NCBI GenBank assembly: GCA_964637235.1
Contig: CAZWVR010000012.1
Coordinates: 1-41,703 of the forward strand
Direction of reading: 5' to 3'
DNA from: CAZWVR01 sp964637235
GTDB taxonomy: Bacteria; Bacteroidota; Bacteroidia; Bacteroidales; S143-33
Length of the DNA stretch: 41,703 nucleotides
Shown here: one piece after another, positions 1 to 6,606 of the stretch
Position numbering within the stretch: the first letter of the stretch is position 1
How the letters are laid out: each line of letters begins with the position of its first letter
Program-made: the position numbers and the translations under genes
Notes under the pieces: generated by a model
Database searches by the model: none
Seen by the model: the letters and a program-made list of their open reading frames with translations, nothing else
What the model was told of the DNA's origin: nothing

Positions 1-135
1 AGGAGGAGGTACCGCGTCTATCCCGTCAGTTCCGGACTTATCCGCAGTATCCAACGGCATATTCCAGTGGAAAAGACTTCCCGCTGGGCGTTGTCAGGGA
101 GTGATACCAACAAATAGGAAACATCAATAAAAACA
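1..135. other. Left edge, possible gene end, uncertain
   Basis: This edge is richer in GC than the rest of the AT-rich flank. On the plus strand frame 1 is open to a TAG at 115-117, frame 2 to a TAA at 126-128 and frame 3 to a TGA at 102, so it could be the last ~40 codons of a gene entering from the left. Three frames open at once is also what GC-rich non-coding sequence gives. CGCTGGG and CCCAGCG (around 89-95 and 141-147) could pair over a distance. I do not recognise the translation. Confidence 0.2.
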
Positions 136-176
136 ACATTCCCAGCGAGTGTTTTTCATTTGTGGGACACAAAAAA
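136..176 (+). repeat. Dispersed intergenic repeat, copy R0
   Basis: This stretch aligns with 18991-19032 and 23054-23096. The shared order is ACATTCC, then GCRAG, then a T-run with TTTTCA, then TTGTGGG and ACAAA, with two one-base insertions in this copy. It lies beyond the 3' end of the ferritin-VIT gene. No reading frame is conserved between copies. This is the weakest of the four long copies. Confidence 0.5.
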
Positions 177-243
177 TTTCAAACTTTGGTTTGAAGAAAG
201 TCAAAAGACTTTGATAATTTTATTTCCACAAGACAAAAGTCTT
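170..243 (-). terminator. Three stem-loops, probable terminator of the VIT gene
   Basis: Three perfect hairpins with four-base loops stand in a row: TTCAAAC/GTTTGAA (178-195), AAAGTC/GACTTT (197-212) and AAGAC/GTCTT (230-243). Read on the minus strand, the direction of transcription leaving the ferritin-VIT gene, the last hairpin runs straight into ATTTTTT, as in an intrinsic terminator. The first two hairpins met by the polymerase lack a T-run. Confidence 0.5.
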
Positions 244-291
244 ATAGAGAGAAAAAGTTTTGTGGTTTGAATGATAGATTTAACAATAATT

Positions 292-1161
292 TTAGATATC
301 TACTCCGAATGTTGTTCTAATAAACCAACCTATTGCGAAAGATAATACAGAGACAGATAAGCTTATTATAACCATTTCTAAGAATTGCTTTCTGAAATTT
401 AGATCATTAGTAACTGACATAAAGAAATTAAAGAAAGCAATTATTAAAATAGCAATAATTAGGGCTAAAATTAAAGCCACATAGTAATTTTTAATAAAAA
501 GATATGGAAAGATAAGCAAAATAACAGTTATGATGTAAGCAATTCCAGTATATAAAGCAGATTTAATAGGGCTTTTATTTTCACCTTCGGTTTTAGTGGA
601 TAAGTATTCAGATGCAGCCATAGAGAGTGCAGCAGCAAAACCGGTGATAATACCAATAATAGCAATTAATTTAGAATTTTGTAAAGCAAAAGTAAATCCT
701 GCTAAAGCCCCAGTTAGTTCAACTAAAGCATCATTTAAACCTAAAACAACAGATCCCATGTATTTTAAAATTTCTTCGTCTAATAGATTAATTAATTTTT
801 GTTCATGTTCAAATTCGTCTTTTATAATATCTTTGGCTTCAGGGATATATGGTCGGATAAATTCATATCGCTGCTGGGCGCTTTCTTCTCCTTGTTCCAT
901 TAATTTTATAGCAAAAGTTAATCCGAATAGTGTGGCAATAAAAGTGTAAAACCAAACTTTAAAACGATTAGGTTCTACCTGGGTTTGAGAGTATTTTTCA
1001 AATAATTTGTAATGCCCATGTTCTTCGTTTGCAATAACTTCTAATACATGAGCATTTTTTTCAGATTTAGTTTTCCCCGCTAATTTTTTATAGATATAAT
1101 ATTCTGTAATTTCGTTTTTTTGATATTCTAATAATTTTTCTTTTACCTCAGAAGGTATCAT
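292..1161 (-). CDS. Ferritin-like/VIT1 fusion membrane protein (MbfA type)
   Basis: 289 residues in two domains. The N-terminal ~125 residues are a ferritin-like (erythrin) four-helix bundle with diiron-type residues E17 or E20, E47xxH50, E89 or E92, and E116xxH119. The C-terminal ~160 residues form a VIT1/CCC1 membrane domain with about five hydrophobic helices, opening with a GLNDALVELTGALAG stretch close to the family's GxxDxLVxxxGxxAG signature. Proteins of this Er-VIT1 architecture, such as MbfA of alphaproteobacteria, export iron or manganese across the inner membrane, with the ferritin domain sensing or collecting Fe(II). It lies downstream of gap on the same strand but is separated by a hairpin terminator, so it may have its own promoter; none is obvious. 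The exact metal is not predictable. Confidence 0.85.
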   Translation of the reverse strand: MIPSEVKEKLLEYQKNEITEYYIYKKLAGKTKSEKNAHVLEVIANEEHGHYKLFEKYSQTQVEPNRFKVWFYTFIATLFGLTFAIKLMEQGEESAQQRYEFIRPYIPEAKDIIKDEFEHEQKLINLLDEEILKYMGSVVLGLNDALVELTGALAGFTFALQNSKLIAIIGIITGFAAALSMAASEYLSTKTEGENKSPIKSALYTGIAYIITVILLIFPYLFIKNYYVALILALIIAILIIAFFNFFMSVTNDLNFRKQFLEMVIISLSVSVLSFAIGWFIRTTFGVDI

Positions 1162-1183
1162 GATTTTAAATATTTTTATTTTT

Positions 1184-1212
1184 AAAAGGAGGCGCCGTTT
1201 TAGGCGCCCCCT
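1184..1212 (-). terminator. Hairpin terminator after gap
   Basis: GGCGCC-GTTTTA-GGCGCC forms a six-base GC stem. Beyond one A/C mismatch the pairing continues for four more pairs (AAGG with CCTT). On the minus strand it is followed by TTTTAAAAATAAAA. It separates gap from the ferritin-VIT gene and would limit read-through. Confidence 0.6.
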
Positions 1213-1241
1213 TGATAGGAGGGCATAAAGCTATCAGTGTA

Positions 1242-2246
1242 TTATTTTAAGCTATCCCAGTATTCAATTAAATCTACGACTCTATTAGAATAACCCCATT
1301 CATTATCGTACCAAGCTATGATTTTAAAGAAATGGTCATTAAGCTGCATACCGGCGTTTGCATCAAATATAGATGAATGGCTGTTTCCTATGATATCTGA
1401 GGAAACGATGGGATCTTCTGTGTATTCTAAGATACCTTTTAGTTCACCTTCTGCTGCTTTTTTCATAGCAGCTTTTATTTCCTCATAGTTCGTTGCTTTA
1501 TCCAGACGTACAACAAAGTCTATGATGGAGGCGTCAAGAGTAGGAACACGCATAGACATCGCATTAACTTTGCCTTGTAGTTCAGGTAATACTTTTGTTG
1601 CTGCTTTTGCAGCTCCTGTGGTAGTAGGTATTATATTGAAACTTGCACGTCCACGACGCCAGTCTTTCGGTGAAATATTATCAACAGTGCGTTGATTAGC
1701 TGTTACAGAATGTACTGTGGTCATTAACCCTTCTACAATGCCGAAGTTTTCGTTTAAGACTTTTAGTACCGGAACAAAACAATTTGTAGTGCATGAGGCA
1801 TTAGAAATTATGTCTAAGTCATAAGTAAGTTTTTTATGATTGCCTCCCATAACGAACATAGGAGTATCATCTTTTGATGGCGCAGACATTACTACTTTTT
1901 TAGCACCGGCTTTCAGGTGTTTCTCGGCTTTTTCGCGAGTGAGGAAAAGTCCTGTGGATTCTACTACATATTCTGCACCTACTTCATCCCAATGTAAATT
2001 TGCAGGATCTTTTTCCGATGTACAGCGGATTGTATGTCCATTGACAATCAAATTTCCGTCTTTGACTTCCACTGTGCCATTGAAGCGTCCATGAACTGTA
2101 TCGTATTTTAATTGATATGCCATATATTCAACATCAATCAAATCATTTATCCCCACCACTTCAATGTTTGGACGAGACATTGCAATGCGGAATACTAATC
2201 TCCCTATGCGTCCAAATCCGTTGATTCCTATTTTAATTTTTTCCAT
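1242..2246 (-). CDS. gap: Glyceraldehyde-3-phosphate dehydrogenase (NAD-type)
   Basis: 334 residues, the normal length of bacterial GAPDH. It converts glyceraldehyde-3-phosphate, phosphate and NAD+ to 1,3-bisphosphoglycerate in cytoplasmic glycolysis, or the reverse in gluconeogenesis. The NAD-binding fold opens with NGFGRIGRLVFR. N34-D35 follow the second strand, as in NAD-preferring enzymes. The catalytic SNASCTTNC gives C152, and H179 lies in TTVHS. The late segment NIIPTTTGAAKA is also present. The start ATG sits just inside a divergent promoter region shared with ttcA. Confidence 0.97.
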   Translation of the reverse strand: MEKIKIGINGFGRIGRLVFRIAMSRPNIEVVGINDLIDVEYMAYQLKYDTVHGRFNGTVEVKDGNLIVNGHTIRCTSEKDPANLHWDEVGAEYVVESTGLFLTREKAEKHLKAGAKKVVMSAPSKDDTPMFVMGGNHKKLTYDLDIISNASCTTNCFVPVLKVLNENFGIVEGLMTTVHSVTANQRTVDNISPKDWRRGRASFNIIPTTTGAAKAATKVLPELQGKVNAMSMRVPTLDASIIDFVVRLDKATNYEEIKAAMKKAAEGELKGILEYTEDPIVSSDIIGNSHSSIFDANAGMQLNDHFFKIIAWYDNEWGYSNRVVDLIEYWDSLK

Positions 2247-2259
2247 AGCTTTTTTTTTG

Positions 2260-2267
2260 CAAAAATA
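2260..2267 (-). promoter_or_regulatory. Putative -7 box for gap (TATTTTTG)
   Basis: On the minus strand this reads TATTTTTG, a match to the Bacteroidota -7 consensus TAnnTTTG, 13 bases upstream of the gap ATG. I see no -33 TTG at the usual 17-23-base spacing; the nearest TTTTG is about 14 bases away. Confidence 0.45.
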
Positions 2268-2351
2268 GAAAAAAATGAATTCAAAAGAAGTCTTTTGTTG
2301 ATTAGATGTTAAAAAATTTTACTAAAAAGCTTATTTTTATCTGAATTGTAT

Positions 2352-2359
2352 TATTTTTG
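2352..2359 (+). promoter_or_regulatory. Putative -7 box for ttcA-der (TATTTTTG)
   Basis: TATTTTTG matches TAnnTTTG and ends 11 bases before the ttcA ATG, implying a very short leader. With the box at 2260-2267 it makes a divergent promoter pair. There is no clear -33 element. Confidence 0.45.
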
Positions 2360-2370
2360 CCTAAAACTTT

Positions 2371-3150
2371 ATGCTGACCAAATCTCAACGTCAATATATT
2401 GACAGACTTCGTAGAAAAATAGGCAAAACCGTTATCAAACATAATTTGATAGAGAATAATGACTGCGTTTTGGTAGGTGTCTCCGGTGGAAAAGATTCAT
2501 TAATACTTCTTGATGCATTGACTTCTAAGCGTAGTGGAATACCGATAAGTTATAAAGTTATAGCAGTTCATATTCAGGTGAAAAATGTTCTATATCGTGC
2601 AGATGTAAACTTTATACGAGATTTTGCACAAGAGCGTGGTTTTGAATTTCATGTTTTTGATATAAATCCGGATTTTGATAGAGATAAAAAAGTTTCTCCA
2701 TGTTTTATTTGTTCGTGGAATAGACGAGCTGAGCTTTTTAAGCTTACTAAACGTTTTGGCTGCAAAAAATTGGCATTTGGGCATCATTTAGATGATGCTA
2801 TTGAAACATTACTTATGAATATGGCTTTTAATGGAGAGATAAGTGCTTTGCCATATAGTGTAGAGATGTTTAATGGCAGATTTTCTATAATTCGACCTAT
2901 GTTAAATATACGGGAACGAGATTTAATTCGTTATGCTAAATTAACAGGACTTGATAATAAAGAACTTAAAAAATGCAATTTTGCAGATTTTTCTCGTCGC
3001 GAAACTGTTAAGGAGATAATAAAAATGTTTGAAAAGATAAATCCGAAGGCGGGAATTAATATTTTTCGTTCTACAAATAAAATAATTGATAAATATTTGC
3101 CAAAATTAAATGTTTATGAGCAATCTCGTCGCCATAGTGGGACGCCCTAA
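2371..3150 (+). CDS. ttcA: tRNA 2-thiocytidine synthetase TtcA-like PP-loop protein
   Basis: 259 residues. TtcA adenylates C32 of certain tRNAs and replaces its 2-oxygen with sulfur using a [4Fe-4S] cluster. The PP-loop ATP pyrophosphatase motif SGGKDS is at 38-43. The cluster ligands expected for TtcA are visible as C111xxC114 (SPCFIC) and C202 (KKC). The GHHLDDAIET stretch (137-146) is the usual motif after the CxxC. It is shorter than the enterobacterial protein (~310 residues), mostly at the N-terminus. Its last 35 bases overlap der in another frame, so the two are probably cotranscribed. The related TtuA type is an alternative but normally carries extra zinc-finger cysteines that are absent here. 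Confidence 0.85.
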   Translation: MLTKSQRQYIDRLRRKIGKTVIKHNLIENNDCVLVGVSGGKDSLILLDALTSKRSGIPISYKVIAVHIQVKNVLYRADVNFIRDFAQERGFEFHVFDINPDFDRDKKVSPCFICSWNRRAELFKLTKRFGCKKLAFGHHLDDAIETLLMNMAFNGEISALPYSVEMFNGRFSIIRPMLNIRERDLIRYAKLTGLDNKELKKCNFADFSRRETVKEIIKMFEKINPKAGINIFRSTNKIIDKYLPKLNVYEQSRRHSGTP

Positions 3151-4435
3151 TGTGGGTAAATCAACATTATTTAATCGTCTTACACATAGTAGGGAAGCTA
3201 TTGTTAACGAAGAAAGTGGTGTTACCAGAGATAGACATTATGGAACTGTTCAATGGAACGATTATGTATTCAGTATTGTGGATACAGGTGGCTTTGTTCC
3301 AAAAAGTAAAAATATCTTTGAGAAGGAAATAAAAAAACAAGTGGAAATTGCCCTTGATGAGGCTGATTTAATTTATTTTCTTACAGATGTGACAACAGGA
3401 ATTACTGATATTGATTATGCTATTGCTGATATGCTACGTAAATCGCAAAAACCTGTTTTTCTGGTTGTTAATAAAGTAGATAATTCTGAACGCATTTATG
3501 ACGCATACGAGTTTTATGGTTTAGGTTTATCCGAGGAAATCTTTATGATATCTGCCGTTAATGGAACTGGCACAGGTGATTTGTTAGACAGAACTATTGA
3601 AACCTTAAAGAAAATAAATCCGAAAGGGGCAGAACTATTGCAACAAGGAGTTCCTAAATTTGCAATTGTTGGTCGTCCTAATGTGGGTAAGTCCTCTATA
3701 TTGAATGCTTTATTGGGTGAACAGCGAAATATAGTTACAGATATTCCAGGAACAACGCGTGATAGTATTCATACACGTTATACTAAATTTGGAAAGGACT
3801 TTATTTTGATAGATACAGCAGGTTTGCGTCGTAAAAGTAAAGAAAAGGAAGCTGTAGAGTTTTATTCTACAATGCGTTCTATTCGTGCTATTGAGCAATC
3901 TGATGTTTCTTTATTAGTTATTGACGCTACCGAAGGTATAACTGCTCAAGATTTAAATATATTTCGTGTAATCCAAAGACGCCATAAAGGTATAGTCATT
4001 CTGGTCAATAAATGGGATTTGGTGCCAAAGGAAACTTATACTTATGAAGATTATAAAAATGCAATATATTCACGTATCGCACCTTTTGATGATGTCCCGA
4101 TTGTTTTTACTTCTGCATTGACTAAGCAACGTTTGCTTAAAGCTATGGATATAGCTCAGAAAGTTTACGATAATAAAAAACGAAGAATAAAAACTTCGGA
4201 ATTAAATAATTATCTTTTACCTATTATAGAACAGACCCCTCCTCCTATGTATAGAAATCGTCCCGTGAAAATAAAGTATATTACTCAATTGCCTGTTGAT
4301 TATCCTGCTTTTGCATTTTTTGCCAATTATCCTGATAAAATTAAAGAAAATTATAAAAGATTTTTGGAGAACAAAATTCGTGAAAAATATGATTTTTCAG
4401 GTGTGCCTATTGAGATTTTTTTCCGTAAAAAATGA
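3116..4435 (+). CDS. der: Ribosome-assembly GTPase Der (EngA)
   Basis: 439 residues from the ATG at 3116; another ATG six bases earlier (3110) would add two residues. I prefer 3116 because MSNLVAIVGRPNVGKS is how family members begin. Der has two tandem GTPase domains and a C-terminal KH-like domain and is essential for 50S subunit maturation. Walker A GRPNVGKS occurs twice, at about residues 9 and 185. DTGG and DTAG switch II motifs and two NKxD motifs (NKVD, NKWD) are visible, and the KH-like region covers the last ~90 residues. It starts inside the end of ttcA, overlapping by 35 bases. A hairpin at 4456-4476 may end the unit. Confidence 0.97.
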   Translation: MSNLVAIVGRPNVGKSTLFNRLTHSREAIVNEESGVTRDRHYGTVQWNDYVFSIVDTGGFVPKSKNIFEKEIKKQVEIALDEADLIYFLTDVTTGITDIDYAIADMLRKSQKPVFLVVNKVDNSERIYDAYEFYGLGLSEEIFMISAVNGTGTGDLLDRTIETLKKINPKGAELLQQGVPKFAIVGRPNVGKSSILNALLGEQRNIVTDIPGTTRDSIHTRYTKFGKDFILIDTAGLRRKSKEKEAVEFYSTMRSIRAIEQSDVSLLVIDATEGITAQDLNIFRVIQRRHKGIVILVNKWDLVPKETYTYEDYKNAIYSRIAPFDDVPIVFTSALTKQRLLKAMDIAQKVYDNKKRRIKTSELNNYLLPIIEQTPPPMYRNRPVKIKYITQLPVDYPAFAFFANYPDKIKENYKRFLENKIREKYDFSGVPIEIFFRKK

Positions 4436-4455
4436 CATTTTGTTAAAATGTATTA

Positions 4456-4481
4456 AATTTAGAAAAATTCTAAATTAAAAA
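4456..4481 (+). terminator. AT-rich hairpin after der
   Basis: AATTTAGAA and TTCTAAATT make a perfect nine-base stem with an AAA loop, 20 bases after the der stop. A run of five A and then five T follows. The AT-only stem is weak for a terminator, so this is tentative. Confidence 0.35.
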
Positions 4482-4504
4482 TTTTTATTATAAGAAAATT
4501 GTTT

Positions 4505-4512
4505 TATATTTG
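4505..4512 (+). promoter_or_regulatory. Putative -7 box for rubrerythrin (TATATTTG)
   Basis: TATATTTG matches TAnnTTTG and lies 26 bases before the rubrerythrin ATG. No convincing -33 TTG is seen. With terminators on both sides of the gene, this fits a monocistronic unit. Confidence 0.45.
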
Positions 4513-4538
4513 TACTGTCAAATCATAAAATTTACATT

Positions 4539-5123
4539 ATGAGAGAACTTATTGAAAATTTAACAAAAGCCTTTATAGGCGAAAGTTTAGCACGTAATCG
4601 TTATACTTTTTATGCAAAAGTTGCTAAAAAAGAAGGTTATGAACAGATTGCTGATAATTTTTTAATCACAGCAGAACAAGAAGCTCAGCATGCTAAGTGG
4701 TTGCTTACTTTAATCAATGTATTGAAGGATAAAACAGATGAGAATTTTGACATCGTAGAAGTGGAAGCAGAAGCTTCTACTGTTTATGGTACTACTATTG
4801 AGAATTTGAAGGCTGCTATTGCTGGGGAGAATTATGAATATACAACTATGTATCCGGAATATGCAGATATCGCTGAAAAAGAGGGTTTCCCGGAAATTGC
4901 CAATAGATTACGAGCAATAGCCCGAGCAGAGCAGCACCACGAAGAAAGATATAAACGTTTTCTGGAAATGATAGAACAAGGTAAAGTGTTTAAGCGTGAG
5001 AAAAAGGTTTATTGGGTATGCCGTAAGTGTGGATATGTTCATTATGGTGAGGAACCTCCTGCTTCTTGTCCTTCTTGTAGTCATCCAAGAAGTTATTTTG
5101 AGCTGAAACGTGAGGAATATTAA
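4539..5123 (+). CDS. rbr: Rubrerythrin
   Basis: 194 residues, the usual length. Rubrerythrin is a cytoplasmic peroxidase of anaerobes that reduces hydrogen peroxide at a diiron site, with electrons arriving through a rubredoxin-type Fe(Cys)4 centre. The N-terminal erythrin domain (1-~150) carries E15, E48xxH51 and the second ExxH (AEQHH) expected for the diiron site. The C-terminal rubredoxin-like domain has CRKC and CPSC pairs (about residues 161-182). It stands alone between putative terminators. It probably protects oxygen-sensitive enzymes, in line with the small ferredoxin further along. Confidence 0.96.
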   Translation: MRELIENLTKAFIGESLARNRYTFYAKVAKKEGYEQIADNFLITAEQEAQHAKWLLTLINVLKDKTDENFDIVEVEAEASTVYGTTIENLKAAIAGENYEYTTMYPEYADIAEKEGFPEIANRLRAIARAEQHHEERYKRFLEMIEQGKVFKREKKVYWVCRKCGYVHYGEEPPASCPSCSHPRSYFELKREEY

Positions 5124-5132
5124 TTTGATTTA

Positions 5133-5168
5133 AGGGGGAACAAAGGAATATGGTTCCCTCTTTTTTTT
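5133..5168 (+). terminator. Rho-independent terminator of rubrerythrin
   Basis: AGGGGGAAC pairs with GTTCCCTCT over nine positions with one G-T wobble and an 11-base loop. It is followed directly by a run of eight T (5161-5168) and begins 10 bases after the rubrerythrin stop. This is a textbook intrinsic terminator. Confidence 0.85.
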
Positions 5169-5253
5169 AAGTAAATTTAGCAATAAAATGCCATTGTCTT
5201 AAATATTTGCTATAAATTTTGCATTAGGGTAGGATATTTTAATAATTTTTTTT

Positions 5254-5261
5254 TATTTTTG
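5254..5261 (+). promoter_or_regulatory. Putative -7 box for the deacetylase-like gene
   Basis: TATTTTTG matches TAnnTTTG and ends 13 bases before the ATG at 5275. The surroundings are T-rich, so chance occurrence is possible. Confidence 0.4.
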
Positions 5262-5274
5262 ACAAATTCGTTTT

Positions 5275-6510
5275 ATGATTGTAAAAATACCTAACAATTT
5301 AATTCCTGAAAGGAAATATATTGTAGATTTTTTTTTAAAAGATAGTTTAAAATTAGATTATGAGATAAGGTATCATTCTCGGCCTGAGTATGTTATTGAG
5401 TTTAACAATAAGACTATAAAAATAAATGACCATTTCTTTTTTGCTTATAAGGAACCTTCTGAATATTTAAAAATAAAAGCTCTCCCAAATCAGGTTGTTT
5501 ATGCTGAAAATCAGCTTATTCCACTTGATGATATGCCCATAATTTATGGTACTGAACAAATTTTCTTTTATGAAAATAAAATAGTAATTGATGCGGATAT
5601 CTTTGCTTCTGCATATTTTTTATTGACAGATTGGGAGAGTTATGTTAGAAAAGAAAGAAATAATTTACATTCTTTTCCAAGAGAAAAATCTTTTGTTTTT
5701 AGAAATCGGCTGTTTATACGTCCTATTGTTAATGAATACATCGAATTTTTAAGAAATGCATTTGCTTATTTAAATTATCATATTGACAGAAAAAAATTTT
5801 TTAAGCCTCTTTTATTGATAGATGTAGTAAAACTTTCTAAATTAGAGGAGATTTCTTTTTCTAAATTTGTAAGAAATATTTTTCGTAAACGTGAGCCAAT
5901 AGATTTTATAGAATATTTTACTTCTTTTGGCATTGATACTTATTTTTTCTTTTTTGCTAATGTAGCATATCCTGCTATTTATAAATTATCAACTTTAAAA
6001 CAAAGTGATTTGATAACATTAACAAAGAGAAAAAATGGATATCCTGCTATATTGTTTCCATATCAAGTATTTAATAGTTCCGAACATATTAAATTTTTGA
6101 AAAAGGAATTTGAACAATTATTTGGCAAAGTAGAAATTGGGAAAATTTATCGTTCTGTATATTCCAATCCTTTAACTTTCCAAATTTTTGATAGCAAAAT
6201 CTCTATTTTGGTAGATGACGGGTTTAATTTTGATATTGGTTTTTATTACGGGATTTGCAGTAGATTTCGTAGTTTTGATTTTATTTCCCGCAAAAAATAT
6301 AATTTCTACATATTACCGGTTATAATTTCTTATGAAGGTCTTATACCTTTTATGGATAAGCCTAAATTTATACAACGAGAAATAAAACGTCGTAGAAAGC
6401 TTGTTGAATTTTTTGGAGGTGAATTTGTAATAAATTGGGAAAATACAATACCTTTTAAGTCAAGTTTAAAAAATGTGAATAATTTTTTACAGAATAGGAT
6501 ATTTTTTTAA
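5275..6510 (+). CDS. Degenerate DUF7033-type polysaccharide deacetylase-like protein
   Basis: 411 residues, no signal peptide or membrane segment. The first ~160 residues resemble the N-terminal domain (DUF7033) of Bacteroidota polysaccharide deacetylases, with the recognisable block DIFASAYFLLTDWESY followed by a FPREKS region and RPIVNEYIEFL. The rest follows the deacetylase layout but without its catalytic residues. The usual LDVDxP strand reads LLIDVVKL. The usual GLHPSY metal-binding motif reads ILFPYQ, with His lost. The RQHYLR-type motif reads YRSVYS. Metal-dependent deacetylation therefore looks impossible. The frame is intact over its full length, so it is probably expressed with a binding or structural role. 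It is monocistronic between rubrerythrin and the giant secreted proteins. Family assignment is from memory of motif order. Confidence 0.6.
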   Translation: MIVKIPNNLIPERKYIVDFFLKDSLKLDYEIRYHSRPEYVIEFNNKTIKINDHFFFAYKEPSEYLKIKALPNQVVYAENQLIPLDDMPIIYGTEQIFFYENKIVIDADIFASAYFLLTDWESYVRKERNNLHSFPREKSFVFRNRLFIRPIVNEYIEFLRNAFAYLNYHIDRKKFFKPLLLIDVVKLSKLEEISFSKFVRNIFRKREPIDFIEYFTSFGIDTYFFFFANVAYPAIYKLSTLKQSDLITLTKRKNGYPAILFPYQVFNSSEHIKFLKKEFEQLFGKVEIGKIYRSVYSNPLTFQIFDSKISILVDDGFNFDIGFYYGICSRFRSFDFISRKKYNFYILPVIISYEGLIPFMDKPKFIQREIKRRRKLVEFFGGEFVINWENTIPFKSSLKNVNNFLQNRIFF

Positions 6511-6565
6511 TATTTTTTTACCACTATTTATGAAAAAATAACATTTTTATTGACAACTCTTTCCG

Positions 6566-6573
6566 TATTTTTG
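6566..6573 (+). promoter_or_regulatory. Putative -7 box for the giant T9SS pair
   Basis: TATTTTTG matches TAnnTTTG and lies 33 bases before the ATG at 6607. A TTG at 6550-6552 is only 13 bases upstream, shorter than the usual spacing. It would drive both giant genes, whose coding regions are 17 bases apart. Confidence 0.45.
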
Positions 6574-6606
6574 CTGTCTTTAATTTAGAACTTATAATAA
6601 ATAAAA

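Noticed and set aside
596..949. 117-codon plus-strand frame opposite the ferritin-VIT gene
   Set aside because: It is antisense to a well-supported gene and has no family features of its own.
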